IMG/VR virus record: IMGVR_UViG_3300037520_001437
Location: 1 to 27,276 of that record
From: a virus
Length of the DNA: 27,276 bases
Reading direction: 5' to 3' (one strand)
The position numbers and the translations under genes are program-made. The notes beneath the pieces were generated by a model, which had not been told where the DNA came from, made no database searches, and worked only from the letters and a program-made list of their open reading frames with translations. Below, one piece after another: positions 17,020 to 23,942 of the stretch; position 1 is the stretch's first letter, and each line of letters begins with the position of its first letter.

Positions 17020-18767
17020 TGTCTTTTCAATTTGGAAATAATATAAGTCTTGCTTGGAAAAAATTAAAAGCAGGAGAACATACGGTAAGGGAATTTCAGG
17101 CAAATAAATTGTACCAATTGAGTTCCGATCCTAATAATGTATTTAATTACAGACAAACTAGACTTGGATTATATCGAACATTTTTTCCTGAAAATTTTAA
17201 ATATTTTGGACAAGTTGCAAATTTATCATCATCATTATATGAAAGAATTTTTACAACACAAAGTTTGGATCCAAAAGTTCTTTGGTATTATATGGATCAT
17301 AGATACTATGCACCAATAACAACTCAAAAAATTCCTTCTACTGTAACCGATGATAATTTAATTGCAAATCACTATTTAAGTGGTTCTATTTTTGTTATAC
17401 CAAGAGATATGTTCGGTGAAGGTATAAAAAAGAAAAGTGTTGAAATATCAATATATGATGCATTAACATCATCATTGAATTATACGATAACTGATGATGG
17501 TTTTGGTAATTTAATAGATAATTCATTTGATAAATCTAAAATAATAAATCGTGACTATCAATTGATGTATATTGGATTCAATGATAAATACAGAGAATAT
17601 GGAACATCAAAAAATTACAAAACTGACTATATTGTTGATGAATCGCCATTTTACAATACAATAAAAATTGAAAATAAAAGATATATTGATTATCAAGCCG
17701 GAATAAAAACATCAGATACAAACGAAGACACTGGAACATCTGCATATTTTGGTGGAACATATCTTAATGTAAATGAATTTCAAAGATTTAATTTTAACAG
17801 AGGTAGGGATTTTTCTTTCAGTTTTTGGCTAAAGATTCCAGAAAATCAAACAGATATATCAACTACTTACAATAATATATTTGATAAAAAAACAGTAGAA
17901 GATTCAACGTTGAACACAGATATAACACAAGTTGGTGATGGTGATCAACCTGTTGAAATGATAAAAATTTCAAAAAAATATCCATTTGACATTTATCTGA
18001 ATAATCAAACATCTGATATAAATAAATCAATAACTTTTAAACAGGGATCAGAGTTATTATATTCAGAAGTAACATCATCTGCCTTGACTGCAAATGTTTG
18101 GCATCATGTTGTTTGTCAAAAGACCGGAAGTAATTATCAAATATGGGTAGATGGTGTATTGGAAAATACACAAAATAGAATAATAACAACTAATGTTGAT
18201 AATAACTATAAATTTTATATTGCAGGTAATGGAACAACATCAAGTAAATTTACTGGTAATCTTGATGAAATACGAATATATCGAAAGGCATTAACCTCAA
18301 CGGAAATATCAAATTTATATGATAATAGTTTTGAAAATGGTTATGCATATCAAACTGCAAGAATTGGTAATGTTTTTTATGGTCATGGGATAATATGTGT
18401 ATCGGATTCAAGACCAAAATATAAAAATACATTTTTGGGTAAAACTGGAAATTATGATTACAACGATGATGAGAATGGGTTTTTATTAAAATATAGAAGT
18501 ACGGTTACATATTGGGAACATGAAGTTATATGTAAACTGCGTAAAAATGAATTTAATTTTACACAAAATCCAAGTCTTTATACTAATCCGGAAATGGGTT
18601 CTATGCTAACAGATACTTATGCTACCAATCCAAACTTTAATCCATATGTCACAACGATTGGTTTGTATAGTGACAAAAGAGAATTGGTTGCAGTTGCTAA
18701 ATTTGCAAATCCTGTTGAAAAAAGAGATGATGTTGATATGAATTTTATAGTAAGGTTTGATTTGTAA
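17019..18767 (+). CDS. Tail fibre-like protein with inserted LamG domain (paralogue E)
   Basis: A 582-residue protein. Residues 1-220 carry motifs common in marine T4-like tail proteins: LSGSIFVIPRDMFGEGIKKK then SVEISIYD, and ITDDGFGNLID. Residues about 223-436 are a LamG/concanavalin-type sandwich, shown by AYFGGTYLNV, FSFSFWLKIPE, VWHHVVCQKTGSNYQIWVDG and the closing GNLDEIRIYRKALTSTEI. Residues 437-582 return to the fibre scaffold with IGNVFYGHGIICVSD, NEFNFTQNPSLYTNPEMGSM and the C-terminal PYVTTIGLYSDKRELVAVAK that also ends A to D. The arrangement looks like a scaffold interrupted by a sugar-binding-type domain, a plausible receptor-binding device. Start and stop both overlap neighbours (TAATG at each end), which ties it to paralogue D and to the downstream resolvase gene. 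No catalytic site seen. Confidence 0.74.
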   Translation: MSFQFGNNISLAWKKLKAGEHTVREFQANKLYQLSSDPNNVFNYRQTRLGLYRTFFPENFKYFGQVANLSSSLYERIFTTQSLDPKVLWYYMDHRYYAPITTQKIPSTVTDDNLIANHYLSGSIFVIPRDMFGEGIKKKSVEISIYDALTSSLNYTITDDGFGNLIDNSFDKSKIINRDYQLMYIGFNDKYREYGTSKNYKTDYIVDESPFYNTIKIENKRYIDYQAGIKTSDTNEDTGTSAYFGGTYLNVNEFQRFNFNRGRDFSFSFWLKIPENQTDISTTYNNIFDKKTVEDSTLNTDITQVGDGDQPVEMIKISKKYPFDIYLNNQTSDINKSITFKQGSELLYSEVTSSALTANVWHHVVCQKTGSNYQIWVDGVLENTQNRIITTNVDNNYKFYIAGNGTTSSKFTGNLDEIRIYRKALTSTEISNLYDNSFENGYAYQTARIGNVFYGHGIICVSDSRPKYKNTFLGKTGNYDYNDDENGFLLKYRSTVTYWEHEVICKLRKNEFNFTQNPSLYTNPEMGSMLTDTYATNPNFNPYVTTIGLYSDKRELVAVAKFANPVEKRDDVDMNFIVRFDL

Positions 18768-19180
18768 TGCGTAGAAATCAAGTTGCAATAAAACATGGGT
18801 TTCGTAGTGGATTGGAAGATACTGTAAATGATTTGTTGAAAGAAAGTAAAAAATCATTTAGTTATGAAACTGAAAAAATATCCTACATACAACCAGAAAC
18901 TAAACACAACTATACACCAGATTTTGTTCTAACAAAACAATCTGGTCAAAAGATGTATGTTGAAACAAAGGGCAGATGGGTAAAGACAGACAGATTAAAA
19001 TTTGACCTTATATTTGAACAATATCCCCAAATAGATATTCGTTTCGTATTCCAAAATCCAAATGCAAAGTTATACAAGGGAAGTAAAACAACTTATGCCC
19101 AATACTGTGACAAGAAGGGTTGGTTATGGGCGAAAAAAGAAATACCTAGAGAATGGTTAGATGAATGTTTGGATTTGTAA
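18767..19180 (+). CDS. Holliday junction resolvase, T7 endonuclease I family
   Basis: A 137-residue structure-selective endonuclease of the T7 gp3 family (T7 protein 149 residues). It acts on branched DNA as a domain-swapped dimer. The metal-binding catalytic set is complete: Glu17 in SGLEDTVNDLL, Asp52 in YTPDFVL, and Glu66 and Lys68 in YVETKGRWVKTDRLKF, corresponding to E20, D55, E65 and K67 of T7 endonuclease I. The downstream DIRFVFQN and KGSKTTYAQYCDKKGWLWA segments and the final IPREWL also fit the family. Its ATG overlaps the stop of the tail gene (TAATG), so it is expressed with late structural genes. That suits removal of branches before DNA packaging, the job that the unrelated endonuclease VII (gp49) does in T4. 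Function assignment is strong; timing is inferred. Confidence 0.93.
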   Translation: MRRNQVAIKHGFRSGLEDTVNDLLKESKKSFSYETEKISYIQPETKHNYTPDFVLTKQSGQKMYVETKGRWVKTDRLKFDLIFEQYPQIDIRFVFQNPNAKLYKGSKTTYAQYCDKKGWLWAKKEIPREWLDECLDL

Positions 19181-19185
19181 AAAAA

Positions 19186-19203
19186 AATAAATGTATATTT
19201 ATT
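19186..19203. promoter_or_regulatory. AT-rich inverted repeat with AATAAATG box after the resolvase gene
   Basis: Arms AATAAAT and ATTTATT flank GTAT, directly after a run of nine A's that includes the end of the stop codon. On the + strand AATAAATG resembles a late-promoter box and is similar to the element at 8603. On the - strand the hairpin followed by T's resembles a terminator, but no minus-strand gene needs one. Low information content. Confidence 0.3.
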
Positions 19204-19246
19204 GTAAACTGAAATGATTTTTCTAAATTGAAGTGAGAGAAAACAT

Positions 19247-19741
19247 ATGTTGAAACTTAAAGACATATTAACAGAAGCCGTAGAAGGAGAAATAAAATGG
19301 GAAACCGATCCAATGGTAGACGGCTTCAACGGCATATTTCTTGGTCCAGATGGCAAAAATTTTAGAATAAAGATTGGGAATCTCCCATTAGACTATATTA
19401 CACCTGCAGACAAACAACTACTTGATACTTTATGGAAAGATAAAACATCTGAATCCAAATTTGATGATTATGGTTATGCATGTCTATGTTATGATACAAA
19501 AACAAAGGGGCGTGGAAAATTGGATTCATCTACAATATCAAAAGTTTCAAATATGTTTGTAGATATTCTTGCTGCTAAACTTAAAGCAGATAGAGTAGAA
19601 TATGTATATTTTCAATCATCTAAACGTCCGGTATCAGGGCAACTCCATTCAATGATAGCTCCTAAAATTGCATCAAAAATGGGATTTCAAGTTAAACAGA
19701 TTAAAAGTGGTTGGATGGTAGGAAAAGATATATTTAAGTGA
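19247..19741 (+). CDS. Predicted head-targeted internal protein with T4-like capsid-targeting N-terminus
   Basis: A 164-residue basic-to-neutral protein; ATG 19247 follows GTGAGAG by about 7 bases. The N-terminus MLKLKDILTEA aligns without gaps with the T4 capsid-targeting sequence MKTYQEFIAEA. In T4 this peptide sends internal proteins and Alt into the prohead, and the gp21 protease cuts after Glu10. Here Leu8-Thr9-Glu10 fits the T4 cleavage rule (Leu or Ile, any residue, Glu). The rest of the protein (GFNGIFLGPDGKNFRIKIGN, a central DYGYACLCYD strand, a helix at about 103-120, RPVSGQLHSMIAPKIASKMG at the end) looks like a compact alpha/beta fold; I do not recognise it. It has its own 66-base leader. 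If the prediction holds, the mature protein would be packaged in the head and possibly injected with DNA. The targeting claim is inference from a short motif. Confidence 0.6.
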   Translation: MLKLKDILTEAVEGEIKWETDPMVDGFNGIFLGPDGKNFRIKIGNLPLDYITPADKQLLDTLWKDKTSESKFDDYGYACLCYDTKTKGRGKLDSSTISKVSNMFVDILAAKLKADRVEYVYFQSSKRPVSGQLHSMIAPKIASKMGFQVKQIKSGWMVGKDIFK

Positions 19742-19752
19742 TAAAATGCTTG

Positions 19753-19789
19753 TAATTGTCACAAATTTTTACTATATTTGTGACAATTA
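19753..19789 (+). terminator. 14-bp perfect inverted repeat before the primase gene (terminator or operator)
   Basis: Arms TAATTGTCACAAAT (19753-19766) and ATTTGTGACAATTA (19776-19789) pair perfectly around the 9-base loop TTTTACTAT. It starts 12 bases after the stop codon of the preceding gene and is followed by T-rich DNA. As RNA it would form a stable hairpin, fitting an intrinsic terminator. Its symmetric TTGTCACAA/TTTGTGACAA core would also suit a dimeric repressor. It lies in the primase leader and might control that operon. Confidence 0.6.
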
Positions 19790-19805
19790 TTATTTTACAT
19801 AAAGT
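19790..19805 (+). promoter_or_regulatory. Second copy of the 16-mer, TTATTTTACATAAAGT, just before primase
   Basis: It differs from the copy at 8660-8675 only at positions 7 and 8. It directly follows the inverted repeat and ends 7 bases before the primase ATG. If CATAAA acts as a -10 box, the mRNA would be almost leaderless, which would fit the lack of a good Shine-Dalgarno sequence. Promoter role inferred. Confidence 0.35.
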
Positions 19806-19812
19806 GCGTTTT

Positions 19813-20766
19813 ATGATTAACTACGATTTGTTATCACTTGTAGAAAAAGTTCTCGGTAAAGGTAGACGAACATCTGGCAACAATTATTCGTTCTTCTCAC
19901 CATTTATCAGTCATTACAAACCAAAACTTGAAATAGACCTATCAGTAAACAATAATTCAGAAAACCCATGGCATTGTTGGGTTAGTAATGCTAAAGGTAG
20001 AAGTATAGTTTCTCTTTTCAAGAAATTGAAAGTTGGTAGACAATTTCAAGAAGACCTCAATAAAATTCTCAAAACAAAAAACCTATACATTCAGAATAAA
20101 AAAGAAACAAAAGAAGAACTGACTTTACCAAAAGAATTTATCAATTTATATCAGTTTCCAAAGATAAAAGATATTCAGATAAAGATGCAAATGAAACAAT
20201 CATTAAATTATTTGAAATCGAGGGGAATTGGTAGAACTGATATTTTGAGATATGGGATTGGGTATTGTCCGAGTGGTAATTATTCTGGTAGAATCATCGT
20301 TCCATCTTATGACGATAATTTCAATCTAAACTTTTTTGTTTCTCGTTCTATCTTTGAAGAAGACATATTAAAATATAAAAATCCAAAATGGAGCAAGGAT
20401 GTTATTGGATTTGAAAGTTTCATAAATTGGGAAGAACCTATCACACTCGTTGAGGGTGTTTTCGATGCAATTACTGCACGATACAATGCCATTCCACTAT
20501 TTGGCAAAATAATTCAACCAAGACTTATGGAAAAGATATTGTTGCGTAAACCACCAAAAGTGATTGTTGCACTTGATAGTGATGCGATAAATGATGCAAT
20601 AAAAATTTCATCCAAACTACTATGTGAAGGTATCGAAGTATCAATGGTTAAGATGGAACAGAAAGATATAAATGAAATGGGTTTCAAAGATTTTGTTGGT
20701 GTTAAACAAGAAACAAAACCCACAGACAGTTATGACATAATTAAACAGAGGATATTATATGCGTAA
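19813..20766 (+). CDS. DnaG-type DNA primase with TOPRIM domain (T4 gp61-like role)
   Basis: A 317-residue protein (ATG start; the frame extends upstream to a GTG at 19804 and a TTG at 19756, but the latter lies inside the inverted repeat). Primases of this family make RNA primers for lagging-strand synthesis with the replicative helicase. The catalytic core starts near residue 130 (YLKSRGIGRTDILRYGIGYC), then SGRIIVPSYDDNFNLNFFVS. The TOPRIM motifs follow: Glu214 in TLVEGVFDAI, Asp255 and Asp257 in VIVALDSDA, and KDINE at 284-288. The N-terminal region (about 26-66: FFSPFISHYKPKLEIDL, NPWHCWVSNAKGRSI) has the outline of a DnaG zinc-binding domain, but only one Cys remains. The last 8 bases overlap the fused nuclease gene. 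No strong ribosome binding site. Primase call is good; retained primer synthesis is not certain. Confidence 0.82.
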   Translation: MINYDLLSLVEKVLGKGRRTSGNNYSFFSPFISHYKPKLEIDLSVNNNSENPWHCWVSNAKGRSIVSLFKKLKVGRQFQEDLNKILKTKNLYIQNKKETKEELTLPKEFINLYQFPKIKDIQIKMQMKQSLNYLKSRGIGRTDILRYGIGYCPSGNYSGRIIVPSYDDNFNLNFFVSRSIFEEDILKYKNPKWSKDVIGFESFINWEEPITLVEGVFDAITARYNAIPLFGKIIQPRLMEKILLRKPPKVIVALDSDAINDAIKISSKLLCEGIEVSMVKMEQKDINEMGFKDFVGVKQETKPTDSYDIIKQRILYA

Positions 20767-23700
20767 AGAAACATTGTGGGTTGGATCACTTGCTAGAGTA
20801 GATACAATTATTCATATTGCAGATGTTCATATTCGTAATCTTAAAAGACACGAGGAATATCGTAGTGTATTCCAAAAAGTATATGATGTTTGTAGAAAAA
20901 AAGTTGAAGAAAACAAAAATACAATAATCTATCTTGCAGGTGATATTGTTCATGCAAAAACAGATATGACACCTGAATTGGTTGCAATGGTAACTGAATT
21001 TCTTGATACACTTTCAAGAATTGCTCCAACGATTTTGATTGCAGGTAATCACGACTGTAACTTGAACAACATGAGTAGGATGGATGCACTTTCACCGATA
21101 GTTTCTCTTATTAACGATGACTTCAATAATCTTTTTTATCTGAAAGAAACTGGTGTGTATGAACTTGAAAATGTTGATTTCGTTGTAAACTCTGTTTATG
21201 AGAATCCTGAAAATTTTATTTTGGCAAAAGATGTTAATAGTGGTAATAAAACAAAAATAGTTTTATACCATGGTCCTGTTGATAGAGCGGCAACCGATGC
21301 TGGTGTTCTTATGAAACATAATCAAGTAAAGGTTGAAATGTTTGATGGATTTGATTATGGTTTATTCGGTGATATACACAAGTTTCAATATCTTGATGTG
21401 GGTGGAAAGTTTGCTTATGCAGGTTCACTCATTCAACAAAATTACGGTGAAGGATTAACACATGGAATAATTGAATGGGACATTAAAAACAAGAAATCAA
21501 AGTTTATTGAAATTGAAAATGATTGGTCATATCATACTATTGATGTTGAAAATGGTAAGATGAAAAAATTACCAACAAAGTTTACCAAATACAATTCTAT
21601 TCGTTTGAGAATAACAAACACACCACATTCGGAAGTCAATCAGATAATGACAGACTTGAAATCAATGACGAATGTTATAGACATCAGAACACAACATCTT
21701 GTTGGATCTAGCAATGGTAATATACAAACAAAAGTAAATCCAATCGGTAAAATTCGTGATGTTGAATATCAAAACAAATTGATTACGGACTATGTAAGTG
21801 ATAAGTTTTCAGTATCAGATGAAATACTTGAAAAGATAAGAAATATAAATCGTAATGTAAACACAAAAATATCAGAGAGTGATGTTGTTCGTAATCTTGT
21901 ATGGACGCCAGTATCATTTGAATTTGATAATATGTTTTCTTATGGCAAAGGAAACCGTATTGATTTTTCAAATATGAATGGTGTGTATGGATTGTTTGCA
22001 CCTAATGCTAGTGGTAAATCCTCATTGCTAGATGCTATCATGTTCTGTCTATTCGATAAGTGTTCCAGAACATTTAAGGCTGCACAAGTTCTTAACAATA
22101 AGAAAGAAAACTTTCAATGTAAATTACATTTTATGATTGGTGATAAAAATTATTACATTAAGAGAGTTGCAACAAAAGAAAAGAAAGGAAATGTAAAAGT
22201 CAATGTAGATTTTTGGTATGAAGAAAATGGTGATTTGGTTTCTTTGAACGGTGAGGATAGAGATACAACAAATTATGCAATCAGAAAATACATTGGAACA
22301 TACGATGATTTTGTTCTAACTGCAATGTCATTGCAGGGTAATAATACAAACTTTGTTGACAAGGCACAAAAGGATAGAAAAGATTTACTTGCACAATTTT
22401 TTGACTTAAATTTATTTGAGGAACTGAATACTATTGCAACTGATGAAGTAAAGGGATTGCAAGCATTGGTAAAAGAATTTAAGAAACAAGATTACTCAAC
22501 CAAACTTGCCGATGCGAATGGTATTCATCAATCAAATACCGTTTTGTTAGAAGAAACGGTAGACCAGAAAGGGTATATCGAAAAGAAAATAGAAAAATTA
22601 ACAGAAGAAATATCCGAATTAAACAAGAAACTTATCCCTACTGATGAAAACTTTTCTTCAAAATCTGTCCAATCATTATTAGATAAGAGATATTTATTAG
22701 ATAGAAAGATGACTGATTTGGCAAAGGAATTAACTGTATTAGAAGGTGAATTATCCGATGCAAACTCATCATATGACAAATATAATGGTTTATCGAAAGA
22801 GTTTGACAAAGAAACTCTTATGAAAAATAAAGAAATAGTTGATGATGTTAGAAACAAACTTACACAATTTGAAGCTGATTTGAGAAGTGTAAAGCTGAAA
22901 GTTCAACATTGTCAGGATAAAATTGATAACTTGAAAGACCACGAATATGATCCTAATTGTCAATTTTGTGTTAATAATGTGTTTGTAAAAGATGCAGAAA
23001 AGGCAAAGTCACTAATATGGGGTTATGAACAAGACCGTGATGAATTGATATTTGAGATAAAACATCTCGAAGGAGAATTTTCAAAAAGTTCATCTGTATA
23101 TTCCGAGTTAGAAAAATTACACAGTCTTGAAAATAGTGCTTTCAAATATGAAAAACAAATTTACTCAATAGAAAAGAGTATATTTTCTGTAAAAGAAGAA
23201 CTATCAAAGATTGGTGAAGAACTATCATCGGTTGATAGTCAAATTGAAAAATTAAAAGAGAATGAAGATACTATAAATCAAAATGCAAAAATTCAATTAG
23301 AAATTGCTGAATTGGAAATGGAAAAACATAGAAGTTTGAAGATTGAATTAAAAGAGATTGATGAAAACATTTTAGAATATAGTGGAAATGTAAAGGTTAG
23401 TGAAAAAATAATAAACGAATGTGAAGTTTCAATTCAAAAGCTGAAAGACCTTGAAAATGAATATGAGGCATACGATTATTATTTGAAGGTGGTAAATAGA
23501 AACGGTGTTCCGTATGAATTGATTAGTAATGCTTTGCCAAACATTCAAGAAGAAACGAATAATATATTGGCAAACATTGTTGATTTTCAAGTTCTTTTCG
23601 ATACGGATGGCAAGAGTATAAACACTTATATTGTTTATGACAATGACCGTTTTTGGAATTTGGAATTGTCAAGTGGAATGGAAAAATTTATTTCATCACT

Positions 23701-23941
23701 TGCAATCAGAACAGCATTGATACAAGTTTCGTCTTTACCAAGACCAAACTTTATTGCGATAGACGAGGGATTGGGTGTCATGGATCCAACAATAATGGCC
23801 AACTTCTCTCTGTTCATGGAGTATTTGAAAACACAATTTGAGTTTGTCATACTTATATCACACATAGATAGTGTTCGTGATATGGTTGATAATCATATTG
23901 AAATTAAAAAAGAAAATGGTTTTTCTAAAATAGAGACATAG
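20759..23941 (+). CDS. Fused Mre11-Rad50 recombination nuclease/ATPase (T4 gp47+gp46, SbcD+SbcC)
   Basis: A 1060-residue chain holding both halves of the end-processing complex needed for recombination-dependent replication. Mre11 half (about 14-335): DVH (22-24), GD (61-62), GNHD (96-99), YHGPVD (170-175), GDIH (204-207) and YAGSL (220-224), i.e. the full metallophosphoesterase set. Rad50 half (about 385-1060): Walker A APNASGKSS (414-422), Q-loop Gln526, coiled-coil arms (about 555-725 and 745-905), zinc hook CQFC (734-737), ABC signature LSSGMEK (970-976), Walker B FIAIDE (998-1003), D-loop GVMD, and H-loop His1035. In T4 and bacteria these are two genes. No stop, frameshift or ribosome binding site for a separate second protein is visible around the junction (335-385). 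AGAGGA lies 6 bases before the ATG, which overlaps the primase end, so the two are translationally coupled. Confidence 0.93.
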   Translation: MRKETLWVGSLARVDTIIHIADVHIRNLKRHEEYRSVFQKVYDVCRKKVEENKNTIIYLAGDIVHAKTDMTPELVAMVTEFLDTLSRIAPTILIAGNHDCNLNNMSRMDALSPIVSLINDDFNNLFYLKETGVYELENVDFVVNSVYENPENFILAKDVNSGNKTKIVLYHGPVDRAATDAGVLMKHNQVKVEMFDGFDYGLFGDIHKFQYLDVGGKFAYAGSLIQQNYGEGLTHGIIEWDIKNKKSKFIEIENDWSYHTIDVENGKMKKLPTKFTKYNSIRLRITNTPHSEVNQIMTDLKSMTNVIDIRTQHLVGSSNGNIQTKVNPIGKIRDVEYQNKLITDYVSDKFSVSDEILEKIRNINRNVNTKISESDVVRNLVWTPVSFEFDNMFSYGKGNRIDFSNMNGVYGLFAPNASGKSSLLDAIMFCLFDKCSRTFKAAQVLNNKKENFQCKLHFMIGDKNYYIKRVATKEKKGNVKVNVDFWYEENGDLVSLNGEDRDTTNYAIRKYIGTYDDFVLTAMSLQGNNTNFVDKAQKDRKDLLAQFFDLNLFEELNTIATDEVKGLQALVKEFKKQDYSTKLADANGIHQSNTVLLEETVDQKGYIEKKIEKLTEEISELNKKLIPTDENFSSKSVQSLLDKRYLLDRKMTDLAKELTVLEGELSDANSSYDKYNGLSKEFDKETLMKNKEIVDDVRNKLTQFEADLRSVKLKVQHCQDKIDNLKDHEYDPNCQFCVNNVFVKDAEKAKSLIWGYEQDRDELIFEIKHLEGEFSKSSSVYSELEKLHSLENSAFKYEKQIYSIEKSIFSVKEELSKIGEELSSVDSQIEKLKENEDTINQNAKIQLEIAELEMEKHRSLKIELKEIDENILEYSGNVKVSEKIINECEVSIQKLKDLENEYEAYDYYLKVVNRNGVPYELISNALPNIQEETNNILANIVDFQVLFDTDGKSINTYIVYDNDRFWNLELSSGMEKFISSLAIRTALIQVSSLPRPNFIAIDEGLGVMDPTIMANFSLFMEYLKTQFEFVILISHIDSVRDMVDNHIEIKKENGFSKIET

Positions 23942-23942
23942 A

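Noticed and set aside
19756-19812. Upstream extension of primase starting at TTG 19756
   Set aside because: The start would sit inside the inverted repeat, has no Shine-Dalgarno sequence, and adds a hydrophobic stretch not expected in a primase. ATG 19813 fits better, though GTG 19804 cannot be excluded.
21900-21960. Possible internal start giving a separate gp46-like protein
   Set aside because: The ATG codons near residues 392 and 406 have no Shine-Dalgarno sequence, and the frame is continuous with the Mre11 half.
22528-22857. 109-residue minus-strand open frame inside the Rad50 half
   Set aside because: It is antisense to the coiled-coil region, low in complexity, with no start signal or recognisable motif.
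23653-23841. 62-residue plus-strand frame overlapping the Rad50 signature/Walker B region
   Set aside because: It is a frame-shifted shadow of the conserved ATPase motifs, which are intact in the main frame.
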